Of a stretch of DNA of 64,000 nucleotides, positions 17,697-26,989 are shown piece after piece. Origin of the DNA: JAIPGX01 sp041650475 (GTDB lineage Bacteria; Babelota; Babeliae; Babelales; UASB340). Each line of letters opens with the position of its first letter. The stretch's first letter is position 1. The notes below the pieces were generated by a model that was not told where the DNA came from, made no database searches, and saw nothing but the letters and a program-made list of their open reading frames with translations. The DNA is taken from NCBI GenBank assembly GCA_041650475.1, contig JBAZLD010000004.1:48294-112293 (forward strand), written 5' to 3'. Made by a program: the position numbers and the translations under genes.

Positions 17697-18734
17697 ATGG
17701 CACAAAAAGTTAAAGAAACGGCAAATATTAGCAAAAATATAGAAGCTAAAAGGGCTGCTTTGGATGCCACTTTTGCACAAATAGATAAACAATTTGGTCA
17801 TGGTTCTATAATGTTGATGGGACAGAAGGTTAGCGACACTGTAGATGTTGTTCCTACAGGATCTATATTATTAGATCAAGCTTTAGGTGTTGGTGGTTTG
17901 CCTCGCGGAAGAATAGTAGAGATTTATGGGCCTGAAGCATCAGGAAAAACAACATTGACTTTGCATTCTATAGCTCAAGCTCAAAAAAAAGGTGGAACTT
18001 GTGCTTTTATTGATGCAGAACATGCTTTAGATCCTATTTATGCTTCTCAGATTGGAATAAATATAAATGATTTGATTATTTCTCAACCTGATTATGGCGA
18101 ACAGGCATTAGATATAGCCGAAATGTTAATTCGTTCTGGTGCCATTGATTTGTTAGTTATAGATTCTGTTGCAGCTTTAGTTCCAAAAGCAGAACTTGAA
18201 GGAGATATGGGTGATCAACATGTTGGTTTACAAGCTCGATTGATGTCTCAAGCTTTAAGAAAATTGACTGCCGTTGTACATAAATCTAAAACTGTTTTAA
18301 TATTTATAAATCAGGTAAGGCATAAAATTGGTGGTATGCCTTTTGCAAATAACGAAACAACTACTGGTGGTAATGCTTTGAAATTTTATTCATCAGTAAG
18401 ATTGGAAGTTAGACGAATTGCAACTTTGAAAAAAGGAGAAAAACCTTTTGGAAATAAAGTTATGGTAAAGGTGGCAAAAAATAAAGTTGCTCCACCATTT
18501 AAAAAAGTTGAAATAGATCTTATTTTTGGACAGGGAATTTCTAAAGAACTTGAGCTACTTGATATAGCTGTTGAGCATGGAATTATAAAACAAGCTGGTT
18601 CTTGGTTTACCGTAAATGGTGAAAATTTTGCTCAAGGTAGAGATAATGCTTTTTTAAAGCTTAAATCTGATGAAAAGCTTTTTGAAAAAATTTTAGGGCA
18701 GGTTAATGAAAAATTACAAAAAGATCCTAAATGA
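17697..18734 (+). CDS. recA: Recombinase A
   Basis: DNA strand-exchange protein and SOS co-protease. The Walker A motif GPEASGKTT is at 78-86, Walker B-like LLVIDSVAALVP near 155, the L1/L2 region around MSQALRKLT to NNETTTGGNAL. 345 aa is typical. The stop overlaps the following infC start (ATGA). I see no LexA box in the short gap upstream, so it is probably read through from the ppiD-like gene. Confidence 0.99.
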   Translation: MAQKVKETANISKNIEAKRAALDATFAQIDKQFGHGSIMLMGQKVSDTVDVVPTGSILLDQALGVGGLPRGRIVEIYGPEASGKTTLTLHSIAQAQKKGGTCAFIDAEHALDPIYASQIGININDLIISQPDYGEQALDIAEMLIRSGAIDLLVIDSVAALVPKAELEGDMGDQHVGLQARLMSQALRKLTAVVHKSKTVLIFINQVRHKIGGMPFANNETTTGGNALKFYSSVRLEVRRIATLKKGEKPFGNKVMVKVAKNKVAPPFKKVEIDLIFGQGISKELELLDIAVEHGIIKQAGSWFTVNGENFAQGRDNAFLKLKSDEKLFEKILGQVNEKLQKDPK

Positions 18735-19294
18735 AGGAAAGAGGAGTGAATAAATTCAAAGATTTAAAAAAGACTCCTGGAGGTGACCATTTTGTTAATG
18801 AAGAAATTCGATATTTAAAAATACAGGTTATTGGTCAGGATGGAAGTAATTTAGGTGTTCTTGCTAAACGAGAAGCTTTGGCTGCGGCAAGAGCGGCTGG
18901 TTTGGATCTTGTTCAAGTTGGTGAGAAAGAAGGTATAGGAATTGCCAAAATAATGGATTTTGGTAAATTTTTATATACAAAGAAAAAACAGTTAAATGAA
19001 GCAAAGAAAAAACAAAAAGTTATACAAATTAAAGAAATAAAATTACGGCCTAATATTGCAGATCAGGATTACAAAACTAAACTTAATCATGCAATAGAGT
19101 TTTTAAAAGATGGCAAAAAGGTTAAATTCACTTTGCAATTTAGAGGACGTGAATTTATTATGATGAATGAATTGGGACAGCAATTCTTTGATAGGATAAA
19201 TAAAGATTTACAAGATAGTAAATTGGGGACATTGATAGAAGAAAAAGAACAAAGAGGAAAACCTTTTTGGTCTAAAATTTATTCATTAAAATAA
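18731..19294 (+). CDS. infC: Translation initiation factor IF-3
   Basis: Binds the 30S subunit and controls start-codon and initiator-tRNA selection. Both domains are present: N-terminal NEEIRYLKIQVIGQDGSNLGVL and AAGLDLVQVGE, C-terminal VIQIKEIKLRPNIADQDYKTKL and VKFTLQFRGRE. The ATG overlaps the recA stop and lacks its own Shine-Dalgarno; a GTG 15 nt downstream follows AAGGAAAGAG, so the true start may be that GTG at 18746. Start of the infC-rpmI-rplT operon. Confidence 0.97.
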   Translation: MKERGVNKFKDLKKTPGGDHFVNEEIRYLKIQVIGQDGSNLGVLAKREALAAARAAGLDLVQVGEKEGIGIAKIMDFGKFLYTKKKQLNEAKKKQKVIQIKEIKLRPNIADQDYKTKLNHAIEFLKDGKKVKFTLQFRGREFIMMNELGQQFFDRINKDLQDSKLGTLIEEKEQRGKPFWSKIYSLK

Positions 19295-19319
19295 GTATTA
19301 AAATTTTCAAGGGTTAAAT

Positions 19320-19517
19320 ATGAAAAAAATGAAAACACACAGTTCTTCAAAAAAACGCTTTAAGGTTACTGCATCTGGAAAAGTAAAAAAAAGTAAAGCT
19401 TTTAATAGGCATCATGCTTGGGCCAAGTCTCCTAAAAAAATACGTGGACTCAGGCAGGCAGATTATCTTTTTGGTGCTGATGAAAAAAGAATTATAAAAT
19501 TATTACCTTACGCATAA
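19320..19517 (+). CDS. rpmI: 50S ribosomal protein L35
   Basis: 65 aa with the typical KTHSSSKKRFKVTASGK start, basic middle (AFNRHHAWAKSPKKIRGLR) and end. Middle gene of the infC-rpmI-rplT operon; AAGGG precedes the ATG. Confidence 0.98.
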   Translation: MKKMKTHSSSKKRFKVTASGKVKKSKAFNRHHAWAKSPKKIRGLRQADYLFGADEKRIIKLLPYA

Positions 19518-19534
19518 ATTATCGTTCGTATGGT

Positions 19535-19569
19535 TCGACCCGGTTTTGTTTTTTGAGCTATGACGGGTC
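19535..19569 (+). promoter_or_regulatory. Hairpin between rpmI and rplT, possible L20 autoregulatory site
   Basis: CGACCCG (19535-19541) and CGGGTCG (19563-19569) pair perfectly, in an otherwise AT-rich 110-nt gap. In other bacteria L20 represses this operon by binding leader RNA; that role here is inference. There is no T tract, so it is not a classical terminator. Confidence 0.4.
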
Positions 19570-19627
19570 GGTAGGCTTATTACTAAGTGGGTGGGTATTT
19601 AGCATTTAATATTGAAAGTATTTTAAA

Positions 19628-19975
19628 ATGAGCAGAATTAAACGTGGTGTTATAACAAAAAAAAGACATAAAAAAATTTTAAAACAAACTAAGGGCTATT
19701 GGGGTCAACGTAAAAATATAATAAGAAGAGCAAGCGAAACTCTTTTAAGAGCCATGCAGTTTGCTTTTATTGGAAGAAAATTAAAGAAAAGAGATTTTAG
19801 ATCTTTATTTATTACTAGAATTAGTGCTGCTTGCAAATCAAATGGCATTAGTTATAGTAAATTTATGAAATCTTTAAAAGATCTTAATATTAATATTAAT
19901 AGAAAAATGCTTAGTCAATTAGCTATTTTTGAGCCAAATGCCTTTACTCAATTAGCTAATATGGCAAAAAAATAA
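19628..19975 (+). CDS. rplT: 50S ribosomal protein L20
   Basis: 115 aa. Family features: MSRIKRGVITKKRHKKILKQ, GYWGQRKNIIRRASETL, and RSLFITRISAACKSNGISYS. It is a 23S-binding assembly protein and in other bacteria a repressor of its own operon. Last gene of infC-rpmI-rplT. Confidence 0.98.
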   Translation: MSRIKRGVITKKRHKKILKQTKGYWGQRKNIIRRASETLLRAMQFAFIGRKLKKRDFRSLFITRISAACKSNGISYSKFMKSLKDLNININRKMLSQLAIFEPNAFTQLANMAKK

Positions 19976-19988
19976 ATTTTCTTGAAAA

Positions 19989-20051
19989 ACAACTTCTTAT
20001 ATTATTAATATTAATTTTGTTCATTAGTAAGTAAAACATAAAAGAAGTTGT
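19989..20051 (+). other. Long-range stem in the rplT-zapB gap
   Basis: ACAACTTCTT (19989-19998) pairs with AAGAAGTTGT (20042-20051) across a 43-nt AT-rich loop that includes a TTAATATTAA palindrome. Could be an RNA element or processing site ahead of the cell-division genes. I see no promoter or T tract with it. Confidence 0.3.
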
Positions 20052-20088
20052 AAGTGAAAATTGTTTGTGTGAAAAAAGGGATTGAAAA

Positions 20089-20349
20089 ATGAAGCAACTG
20101 AAAGAACTTGAAGAAAAAGTATTTTTTATAGTTCAAAAAAATAAAGAGTTGCAAGATTTAAATAATGTTTTAGTTTTGGAAAATAAAGAATTAAAAGAAA
20201 AATGTGAATCCATGCAAGCTGCTTTATCCGAAAAAAATAAAGGTTTTAAGGATATAGAAGCAGAAAAGGATGCAATTAAAAATTCTATAGACGAATTGAT
20301 TAATACTATTGGGTCTTTTGAAAAATCATATGATAAGTCAGTAAGATGA
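20089..20349 (+). CDS. ZapB-like coiled-coil cell-division protein
   Basis: 86 aa, wholly helical with leucine/isoleucine heptads (KQLKELEEKVFF, LNNVLVLENKELKEK). It sits immediately before zapA, with its TGA overlapping the next ATG (ATGA). Small coiled-coil proteins in this position in other genomes are ZapB-type, which link ZapA to the division ring. Assignment rests on size, coiled coil and neighbour rather than on sequence motifs. Confidence 0.65.
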   Translation: MKQLKELEEKVFFIVQKNKELQDLNNVLVLENKELKEKCESMQAALSEKNKGFKDIEAEKDAIKNSIDELINTIGSFEKSYDKSVR

Positions 20350-20630
20350 TTTTTATGGAAAAAAAATGTTTAAAACAGATGGATATTACTATCCATAATA
20401 AAAATTTTTCTATAAATACTGATGAAAATGAAGAATTAATTTTTCAGGCTGCGAATTTGGTTGATTCGCTATTGAAAAATGTTTCAAATGAAATAAAAAT
20501 CGAATCAAAAGATACACAATTAACGGTTTTAATTGCACTTCAGTTAGCTACAAAATTGATAAAAAATCGCAAAATTTTAAAAATTTGGCAGATTAAAACT
20601 GAAAAATTGAGTAGCTTGATAAAGATTTAA
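20346..20630 (+). CDS. zapA: Cell division protein ZapA
   Basis: 94 aa. Family pattern: MDITIHNKNFSI at the N-terminal beta-hairpin, ENEELIFQAANLVDSLL helix, and TQLTVLIALQLATKL at the start of the dimerising helix. ZapA crosslinks FtsZ filaments at the division site. The ATG overlaps the stop of the ZapB-like gene; an internal ATG at 20355 is a second possible start. It lies upstream of rny, a grouping seen in several phyla. Confidence 0.8.
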   Translation: MIFMEKKCLKQMDITIHNKNFSINTDENEELIFQAANLVDSLLKNVSNEIKIESKDTQLTVLIALQLATKLIKNRKILKIWQIKTEKLSSLIKI

Positions 20631-20750
20631 TTTTTTATTTTATCAAAATTTAGTCATTTTCTATTCCTTCCTTTATTTTCATACAAAAAATATTTATAAT
20701 AGTATATTGCTTATTAATTTAATAATAGAAAATAAAAACAGGAAAGAAAA

Positions 20751-22307
20751 ATGATAATATTTATAATTTTAGGTCTAATATTAGGGGTATTTATAGGTGC
20801 CTCTATCATACTGTTGTATTTTAAGTCTAAACAAGAACAGCTTTTTCAAGCAAAATTAACCGTTCAAAAATTGATTAAAAAAACAAAGGAAGATGTTGAA
20901 CGAGAAAAAAAAGAAGCTTTAGCAAATTTAAAAAATGAACTTTTCAAGAAAAAAAGTGATTTTGATTTAGAAATTAAAAAATCTCGCATTGAGCAACAAA
21001 AAATTTTGAATAAATTTCAAAAAAAAGAAGATACTTTAGAACACAGAGAAGTTTTGCTTGATGAGCTCAGAAAAGAGCTTGGGCAAAAAGAAAGAGATTT
21101 ATCAAGACGGTTAGATATAGTAGTAGCCGATGAGATAAAGTTGAAAAAAGTTTATGATGATCTTGTGGGCAAATTAGAGCGTTTAAGTGGTCTTAAAAGT
21201 GATGAAGCAAAAAGAATTCTTTTTGAATCTTTAGAAAAAGAAGTAGTTTTAGAAAATCAAAAATGGATTGCAAAAATAGAAGAAGAAACAAAAGTAGCTG
21301 CAAAAGAAAAAGTTGTTGATATTCTTTCTACTTGCATGCAAAGATATTTATCTGACCAAGTAACTTTACATTCATCAAGTGTTATTCATCTTCCAAATGA
21401 AGAGATGAAAGGTCGAATTATTGGTAAAGAAGGAAGAAACATAAAAGCATTAGAAATGGCTACTGGTATGGAATTTGTGATTGGTGATACTCCCGAAATT
21501 ATTACTATTTCAGGTTTTAATCCGATAAGAAGAGAGGTTGCAAAAAGAGCTTTGAATAAATTAATACAAGATGGCCGAATTAATCCTACTAGAATTGAAG
21601 AGATAGTTGCAAGTTGTGAAGCTGAACTTGAAGCTAGCATAGAAGAGATAGGGCAACAAGCTGTTTTAGAGTTTGGTTTTAGAGGAATTAATGTAGAAAT
21701 TGTAAAATTGTTGGGAAAATTACACTTTAGAACCAGTTTTACTCAAAACAATTTAGTTCACAGCAAAGAAGTTGCTTATTTCGCTCGTATGATTGCTGCT
21801 GAATTAGGTTTAGATCAAAATTTGGCTGCAAGATGCGGTTTGCTGCATGATATAGGAAAAGCGGTTTCTGCTGAAACGGATGGACCACACGCTGCAGTTG
21901 GCGCTGAATTGGCTAAAAAATATGGTGAGGATGCTATAGTTGTTAATGCAATAGCAAGCCATCATGAAGAAGTAGCTCCCAAAAGTATATATGGTTTAAT
22001 TACGCATATTGCAGATGCTATCTCTGCTTCTAGATTAGGAGCAAGACGTGAAACTCTTTCAACTTATATTAAAAGACTTGAACAACTTGAAGAAATTTCA
22101 AATGCCTTTGATGGGGTAAAAAAAGCTTATGCTTTGCAAGCCGGACGTGAAATTAGGGTTATAGTTGACGAAGTTTCTCTTGATGATGAAAAGGCGGCTA
22201 TGCTAGCTAGAGAGATAGCTAAAAAAATTGAATCCACAGTCAATTTCCCTGGTCAAATAAAGGTAAATGTTATAAGAGAAAAAAGAATTACTGAGTATGC
22301 GAAATAA
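20751..22307 (+). CDS. rny: Ribonuclease Y
   Basis: Membrane-anchored endoribonuclease starting mRNA decay. N-terminal transmembrane helix (residues 2-23), long coiled coil (about 28-190), KH RNA-binding domain (MKGRIIGKEGRNIKALE, near 220-236) and metal-dependent HD domain (RCGLLHDIGKAV, with downstream ASHHEE). 518 aa is normal. RBS AGGAAAG. Followed 25 nt later by the ymdB-like phosphodiesterase, its frequent neighbour. Confidence 0.98.
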   Translation: MIIFIILGLILGVFIGASIILLYFKSKQEQLFQAKLTVQKLIKKTKEDVEREKKEALANLKNELFKKKSDFDLEIKKSRIEQQKILNKFQKKEDTLEHREVLLDELRKELGQKERDLSRRLDIVVADEIKLKKVYDDLVGKLERLSGLKSDEAKRILFESLEKEVVLENQKWIAKIEEETKVAAKEKVVDILSTCMQRYLSDQVTLHSSSVIHLPNEEMKGRIIGKEGRNIKALEMATGMEFVIGDTPEIITISGFNPIRREVAKRALNKLIQDGRINPTRIEEIVASCEAELEASIEEIGQQAVLEFGFRGINVEIVKLLGKLHFRTSFTQNNLVHSKEVAYFARMIAAELGLDQNLAARCGLLHDIGKAVSAETDGPHAAVGAELAKKYGEDAIVVNAIASHHEEVAPKSIYGLITHIADAISASRLGARRETLSTYIKRLEQLEEISNAFDGVKKAYALQAGREIRVIVDEVSLDDEKAAMLAREIAKKIESTVNFPGQIKVNVIREKRITEYAK

Positions 22308-22331
22308 ATAAAAATTTAAAAGGTTTATAAA

Positions 22332-23132
22332 ATGACAAAAACCTTACGTTTTATGTTTTTAGGAGATGTTGTCGGTATTTCGGGATTAAATGTTTTTCAA
22401 AAATTTGTTCCAAAATTAAAAGAACAATTTAAAATCGATGCCATTGTAGCGAATGGAGAAAATGCTGCTAAAAATGGCAAAGGTTTAACTGAAAAAATAA
22501 TGGATTTTTTTAAACATAATGGTGTAAGCATTGTTACATCTGGAAATCATATTTGGCAACATAAAGATTTTTATACTTATCTTAATAATAATTCTGACGT
22601 TATAAGACCCGCTAATTTTCCACCCGGATGTCCAGGAAAAGGATATTCTTTTTTTGAAGTAGAAAATGTTCAGATTGCAGTTATAAATTTACAAGGTCGA
22701 GTTTTTATGCATGAAAATTTAGATTGTCCCTTTCGAACAATAGATTCAATTTTGCCATTTTTACAATCTAAAGCGAAAATAATATTTGTAGATTTTCATG
22801 CAGAAGCCACCTCAGAAAAGGAAGCCTTGGGTTTTTATTTAGATGGCAGGGTTTCTGGAGTTTTGGGAACACATACACATGTTCAGACTGCAGATGAAAG
22901 AATTTTACCCAATTCAACTGCATATATTTCTGATTTAGGTTTTTGTGGTGCGCGTAATGGAATTTTGGGAACAACAAAGGATATAGTAATTAAAAGATTT
23001 TTAACTCAAATTCCAGTACATTTTGTTGTAGAAAAAGAGGGACCATGTGTCTTGAATGGTGTTTGGATAGAAGTGGATGCTGATTCTGGAAAGGCTTTAA
23101 AAATAGAACGAATAAATATTGTAGATGAATAA
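22332..23132 (+). CDS. ymdB: YmdB-family metallophosphoesterase (TIGR00282)
   Basis: 266 aa. Dinuclear-metal phosphoesterase motifs in family form: FLGDVVG near the N-terminus, ANGENAAKNGKG, SGNHIW, FVDFHAEATSEK and GTHTHVQTADER. The family hydrolyses 2',3'-cyclic nucleotides in vitro and is typically encoded beside rny, as here. RBS AAAAGG. Cytosolic, no signal peptide. Confidence 0.95.
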   Translation: MTKTLRFMFLGDVVGISGLNVFQKFVPKLKEQFKIDAIVANGENAAKNGKGLTEKIMDFFKHNGVSIVTSGNHIWQHKDFYTYLNNNSDVIRPANFPPGCPGKGYSFFEVENVQIAVINLQGRVFMHENLDCPFRTIDSILPFLQSKAKIIFVDFHAEATSEKEALGFYLDGRVSGVLGTHTHVQTADERILPNSTAYISDLGFCGARNGILGTTKDIVIKRFLTQIPVHFVVEKEGPCVLNGVWIEVDADSGKALKIERINIVDE

Positions 23133-23154
23133 TTAAAAAATTCGTTCGCCCATT

Positions 23155-24180
23155 ATGTTGACTTTTTATATTTTAACGCGACTTTATAAAAGTTTTTTTT
23201 TCTATTTTGTTATTTTAATCTTTGTATTTTCTGTAAGTGATCTTTTTTTGAGATTATCTGTTATTACTTCTACCTTTTTGTTGCCTAAAATTGCAATTTT
23301 TTTGATACCGTTAATGGCTCAATTTGCTATTCCAATAGCATCTGCATTATCTGTTGGAACTTTAATTGGCAATATGTACACAGAAGATGAGATTTTATTA
23401 TTTTTTTATTTTTCTAAAGTAAAAACTGTTTTTTATAAGGCGATTACGTTTTTTTCTCTCTCTTTATTAATTTTTTATATACCAACTGTTTTTGTTTGGA
23501 CGCCAAAAAGTTATCACAAAGGTAAAAAAATTATTTTAAATATTGCTAAAAAACAATTTTGGCAGTTAGAACCTAATAAGTTTCATGAAATTTTTTCTCG
23601 ATTTCATATTTTTTTTAAAGAAAAAGAAAAAATTAATAAAAAACTTATTTTAAAAAAAATTTTACTTAATTTTCAAGATAAAAAAGGTGCTATTTTTATA
23701 GTTAATGCACAAAAAGGCTTTTTTGAAAAAGATTCTTTATTTTTATATAATGGGGTAATACAAAATTTTGGTAAAGATAAAATTTATACTGCTGATTTTG
23801 AAAAAACAGATATTGATTTAAGACAATTTTTTGATCAAAAAAATCATGATATTGATAACAAACAGGTAAAATTTTTGTCTTTTGCAGAATTAAAAAATTA
23901 TAATAAATCTGAAGCTGTAATAGAATTTCACAAAAGAATTTCTTTAATTATTTGGCAATTTTTATTTCCATTTTTAGCTTTATTTGGGATTATGATTTTT
24001 GCACGAAAAAAAAGCAATCTCTTAATTAATGTATTTTTTGCCGGTTTTATATTTTTGCTTTCTTATATTACCACTAATTCTGCTCAGGCGTTGCATAATT
24101 ATGGTGCAATTTCTTTTTTATTACTTTATTTTCCCCCAATATTATTATTTTTATTGCTTTTAGGGCTTAAAAAAAATTAA
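23155..24180 (+). CDS. LptF/LptG-type permease (YjgP/YjgQ family)
   Basis: 341 aa. Three transmembrane helices at the N-terminus (about 14-34, 42-65, 98-118), a soluble beta-rich periplasmic portion (about 120-265) and three more at the C-terminus (about 270-337). This is the LptF/LptG plan that, with LptB, extracts LPS from the inner membrane. The family normally occurs as an F+G pair; only one is in this window. The periplasmic domain is short. ATG at 23155 lacks a clear Shine-Dalgarno. Confidence 0.8.
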   Translation: MLTFYILTRLYKSFFFYFVILIFVFSVSDLFLRLSVITSTFLLPKIAIFLIPLMAQFAIPIASALSVGTLIGNMYTEDEILLFFYFSKVKTVFYKAITFFSLSLLIFYIPTVFVWTPKSYHKGKKIILNIAKKQFWQLEPNKFHEIFSRFHIFFKEKEKINKKLILKKILLNFQDKKGAIFIVNAQKGFFEKDSLFLYNGVIQNFGKDKIYTADFEKTDIDLRQFFDQKNHDIDNKQVKFLSFAELKNYNKSEAVIEFHKRISLIIWQFLFPFLALFGIMIFARKKSNLLINVFFAGFIFLLSYITTNSAQALHNYGAISFLLLYFPPILLFLLLLGLKKN

Positions 24181-24224
24181 AATATCTTAAGTGGCTGAGG
24201 ATTTAGGAGAGGGAGGGGGGAGTA

Positions 24225-26291
24225 ATGAAAATTCCTTTATTAAGATATTTTTTAATTTTTGTATTTTTTAATTCTTGTATAAAAATTTCTGCTGATACCA
24301 TAAGTAATATTTATGAGCAAAAAATTTTATCAATAGATAAATCTGAACTGGCAAAAATGAGTGAGGCTAAATTAGAATCACTTGGAATGAGCAAAGAAGA
24401 AACTTTATTAATATTACAGGAACCCCTTTTTTTTATAAGTAAAGATGACTTTCAAATTGCTTTTGGTGGCAATATCAATTTAGAATATTATTTTTATGAT
24501 AATATGTATCTTTTGAATAAAAATATTCCGGATCAAGAGGGATATTTTAGGGAAGAAATTGATTTGACATTGGATTTAGTTTACGGTTATAAAAAATTTG
24601 GACACAGAGCTTTTCAATTATTTATTGATTTACAAAGCAAAGATAAATGGGGCTTTACTGGTGCATACAAAAATACTACAGCAACTCAATTATCAATAAC
24701 TGATAATATAAATAGTGAAAGTATAAACTTGGGTTATCACGATCATAGGGATTCACAAGTATTTCCTTGGTTCAAAGATGCTTGGATGCAATTTAGTTTT
24801 AATGCTATTTTTAATATGAAAAGTGATAAATTACAGTTTTTTAAAATGGGTTGGTTTCCCTTTTTTTTAGGAAATGGCATTGCTTTAGGGGATGCTTATA
24901 ATCTTATTTTTGAAAATTTAACAAGATTTACATCGGGGGAAAATGCTTCAAGCCCTGGTATTAATATTTTTGGACAAATTGTTAAAGATAGACTTTTATA
25001 TGATTTGTATTATACAAAATTTAAAGACAAAAGTACTTCTTTAGATACAAATTATAATAATATTAAAAAAAATTTTCTTAACCATTCTCCATCAAGAGGT
25101 GTTGCAAAAGATGATGAACTTTGGGCTGCAAGATTACAATGGTTGGCTTTAGATAGTAAAAAATACGGGCAGTTATCTTTTGAACCTTATATTTTTTATA
25201 AAGAAGGTTCAGATTTATATACAGAGCAAGAGGGAGATAGTCGAGCTGGTCTGGGCACGTATGGTTTAGCTTTGGATTATACAAATAAGAGATTTAATTT
25301 TGGTGGAGAAATTGCATGCAATTTTGGTAAAGAAAAATTTTATGCTTTAGATAAAAATAGTATTTTATTGCAAAGAGACAGTAATGGTTTTTTAAAAGAA
25401 TACTATAGCAATGTTTATTTAAATTCTCCGGATCCTGGTAATAATGCTCCAGTTACTGATAACATTAAAACAGCAGCATATAATGAGGCAAATAAATTAA
25501 CTAAATATCCTGCAACTTATCAAACTGTAGATGATCCAGCAAAGGTTCTTACAAACGTTAACAGAATTAGACCTTTTTATAAAAATGATATTGGTGGTAT
25601 GGCAGCAATTGCATATTGTACTTATAACGCAATTCCTAAGCAGTTAGATTTATCTTTAGAGTTTGGACACGCATCAGGAGATTATGATCCAACAAGCCAA
25701 GAAACAAATCATAAAGATAATAATTTTATAGGTGTCCACGAGTTATTTTTTGGAAAAAAAGTTTACAGTGTAATAATGTTGTCAGAAAGGGTTCTTTTAA
25801 AACCTACGCCATTAAGAAAGGGTCAAGTTGTAGATATAACAGATATTGTAAATTTTCAATCAGTTAATCAAAACAATAATTTTACTGATATTAATTATCT
25901 TGGCACTAATTTTAAATGGACACCAAAACTTTTAAAAAATAAATATTTTGAATTAGATGCAGATTTATTATTTTATTGGAATGATAAATCTTCTTATAAA
26001 TATGATGCTGAACACCAAAAAGCATCTGAATTTCAAAAAGCTAGTAATTTTTTAGGCACAGAAATAAATTTTATAGCTAACTGTGAAATGTTAAAAAATT
26101 TATCTATAACAGGAATTATAGCCTTCTTTTTTCCCGGTAAATTTTTTAAAGATATGAAAGGTTTACCAGTTTATTCTTATCTTGATTATGATAATCCATT
26201 GTCTTTAATTAATCCTTCAAGACCTAATGAGTATTATTTAGGTGATAATATGGCAACGTATGCAAATTTATCTTTGAGTTATAGATTTTAA
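24225..26291 (+). CDS. Outer-membrane beta-barrel protein
   Basis: 688 aa. The signal peptide ends near KISADT (about 22-24). Alternating hydrophobic/polar strands run through the whole length and the C-terminus is YANLSLSYRF, the terminal Phe being the hallmark recognised by BamA. A short helical segment (about 30-65, DKSELAKMSEAKLESLGMS) precedes the barrel. Probably a large porin or exporter-like barrel; substrate unknown. RBS AGGGAGGGGGG. The stop overlaps the convergent gmk stop by 4 nt. Confidence 0.8.
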   Translation: MKIPLLRYFLIFVFFNSCIKISADTISNIYEQKILSIDKSELAKMSEAKLESLGMSKEETLLILQEPLFFISKDDFQIAFGGNINLEYYFYDNMYLLNKNIPDQEGYFREEIDLTLDLVYGYKKFGHRAFQLFIDLQSKDKWGFTGAYKNTTATQLSITDNINSESINLGYHDHRDSQVFPWFKDAWMQFSFNAIFNMKSDKLQFFKMGWFPFFLGNGIALGDAYNLIFENLTRFTSGENASSPGINIFGQIVKDRLLYDLYYTKFKDKSTSLDTNYNNIKKNFLNHSPSRGVAKDDELWAARLQWLALDSKKYGQLSFEPYIFYKEGSDLYTEQEGDSRAGLGTYGLALDYTNKRFNFGGEIACNFGKEKFYALDKNSILLQRDSNGFLKEYYSNVYLNSPDPGNNAPVTDNIKTAAYNEANKLTKYPATYQTVDDPAKVLTNVNRIRPFYKNDIGGMAAIAYCTYNAIPKQLDLSLEFGHASGDYDPTSQETNHKDNNFIGVHELFFGKKVYSVIMLSERVLLKPTPLRKGQVVDITDIVNFQSVNQNNNFTDINYLGTNFKWTPKLLKNKYFELDADLLFYWNDKSSYKYDAEHQKASEFQKASNFLGTEINFIANCEMLKNLSITGIIAFFFPGKFFKDMKGLPVYSYLDYDNPLSLINPSRPNEYYLGDNMATYANLSLSYRF

Positions 26292-26887
26292 ATTTTATTT
26301 TTTATTAATTTTACAAGTTCTTGAACGGTATTCTCAAAAATTTCGTTGGTAACATTATAATCAAATAATTGTTCCTGATTTCTAGATTTTGCAGCTTCTT
26401 CCATTTCTTTTTGAGCCATTTCTAATCGATCTTCTATTTGTTTTTTATTCAAATCTTTTCGAGCTATAAGTCTAATTTTCAATTCTTTGATTGATGGTGG
26501 ATTTATCCAAATAAAGATTGCATCTTTGTATATATTTTTTATTCGTTTTGAACCCTCAAGATCTGTAACTAAAATAAAAGATTCGCCTAATTTAATTAAA
26601 TCAAGAATATATGCTGGAGAGCCATAGTTATTTCCATGATATTTTGTAGTTTCTAAAAAAAAATTATCTTTAAATTTTTGTTCAAATTCTTTATGTGAAA
26701 CAAAAAAATAATCTTTTTTATCTGTTTCACCCGGTCTAGGGGGTCTTGTTGTATATGTTATTACTTTTGATATTTTATAATCTTCTTTTTGCAATCTTTT
26801 AACTGTTTCATTTGATAAAGTGGTTTTTCCCGCTCCTGAAGCAGCAGATAATACAAAAAGCTTGCCTGATTTTGCATTATTTTTCAT
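26288..26887 (-). CDS. gmk: Guanylate kinase
   Basis: Phosphorylates GMP to GDP. The P-loop is SAASGAGKTT (14-23), where the usual Pro is Ala. GMP-binding motifs TYTTRPPRPGE, DYFFVSHKEF and TKYHGNNYGSP follow. 199 aa is normal. Cytosolic. The gene converges on the outer-membrane protein and ends inside its stop codon. Confidence 0.97.
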   Translation of the reverse strand: MKNNAKSGKLFVLSAASGAGKTTLSNETVKRLQKEDYKISKVITYTTRPPRPGETDKKDYFFVSHKEFEQKFKDNFFLETTKYHGNNYGSPAYILDLIKLGESFILVTDLEGSKRIKNIYKDAIFIWINPPSIKELKIRLIARKDLNKKQIEDRLEMAQKEMEEAAKSRNQEQLFDYNVTNEIFENTVQELVKLIKNKI

Positions 26888-26921
26888 AAAATTTCCCTTT
26901 TTTTAAAGATTTAATACACTC

Positions 26922-26950
26922 TTGATTCATAAAATTTAGCTTTTTATTAA
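26922..26950 (+). promoter_or_regulatory. Promoter of the Josephin-like gene
   Basis: TTGATT (26922-26927), 17-nt spacer, TATTAA (26945-26950). The start it predicts, about 26957, favours the ATG at 26990 over the GTG at 26963. Confidence 0.5.
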
Positions 26951-26989
26951 TCTACATGTAAAGTGTTTTTATACAAGGATATAGAAATT

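Noticed and set aside
20631..20750. 6S RNA gene between zapA and rny, where some bacteria carry it
   Set aside because: The gap is only 120 nt, AT-rich, and lacks the long open-bubble stem of 6S RNA.
21386..21640. Frame antisense to rny
   Set aside because: Entirely within the conserved KH/HD coding region and without an RBS.
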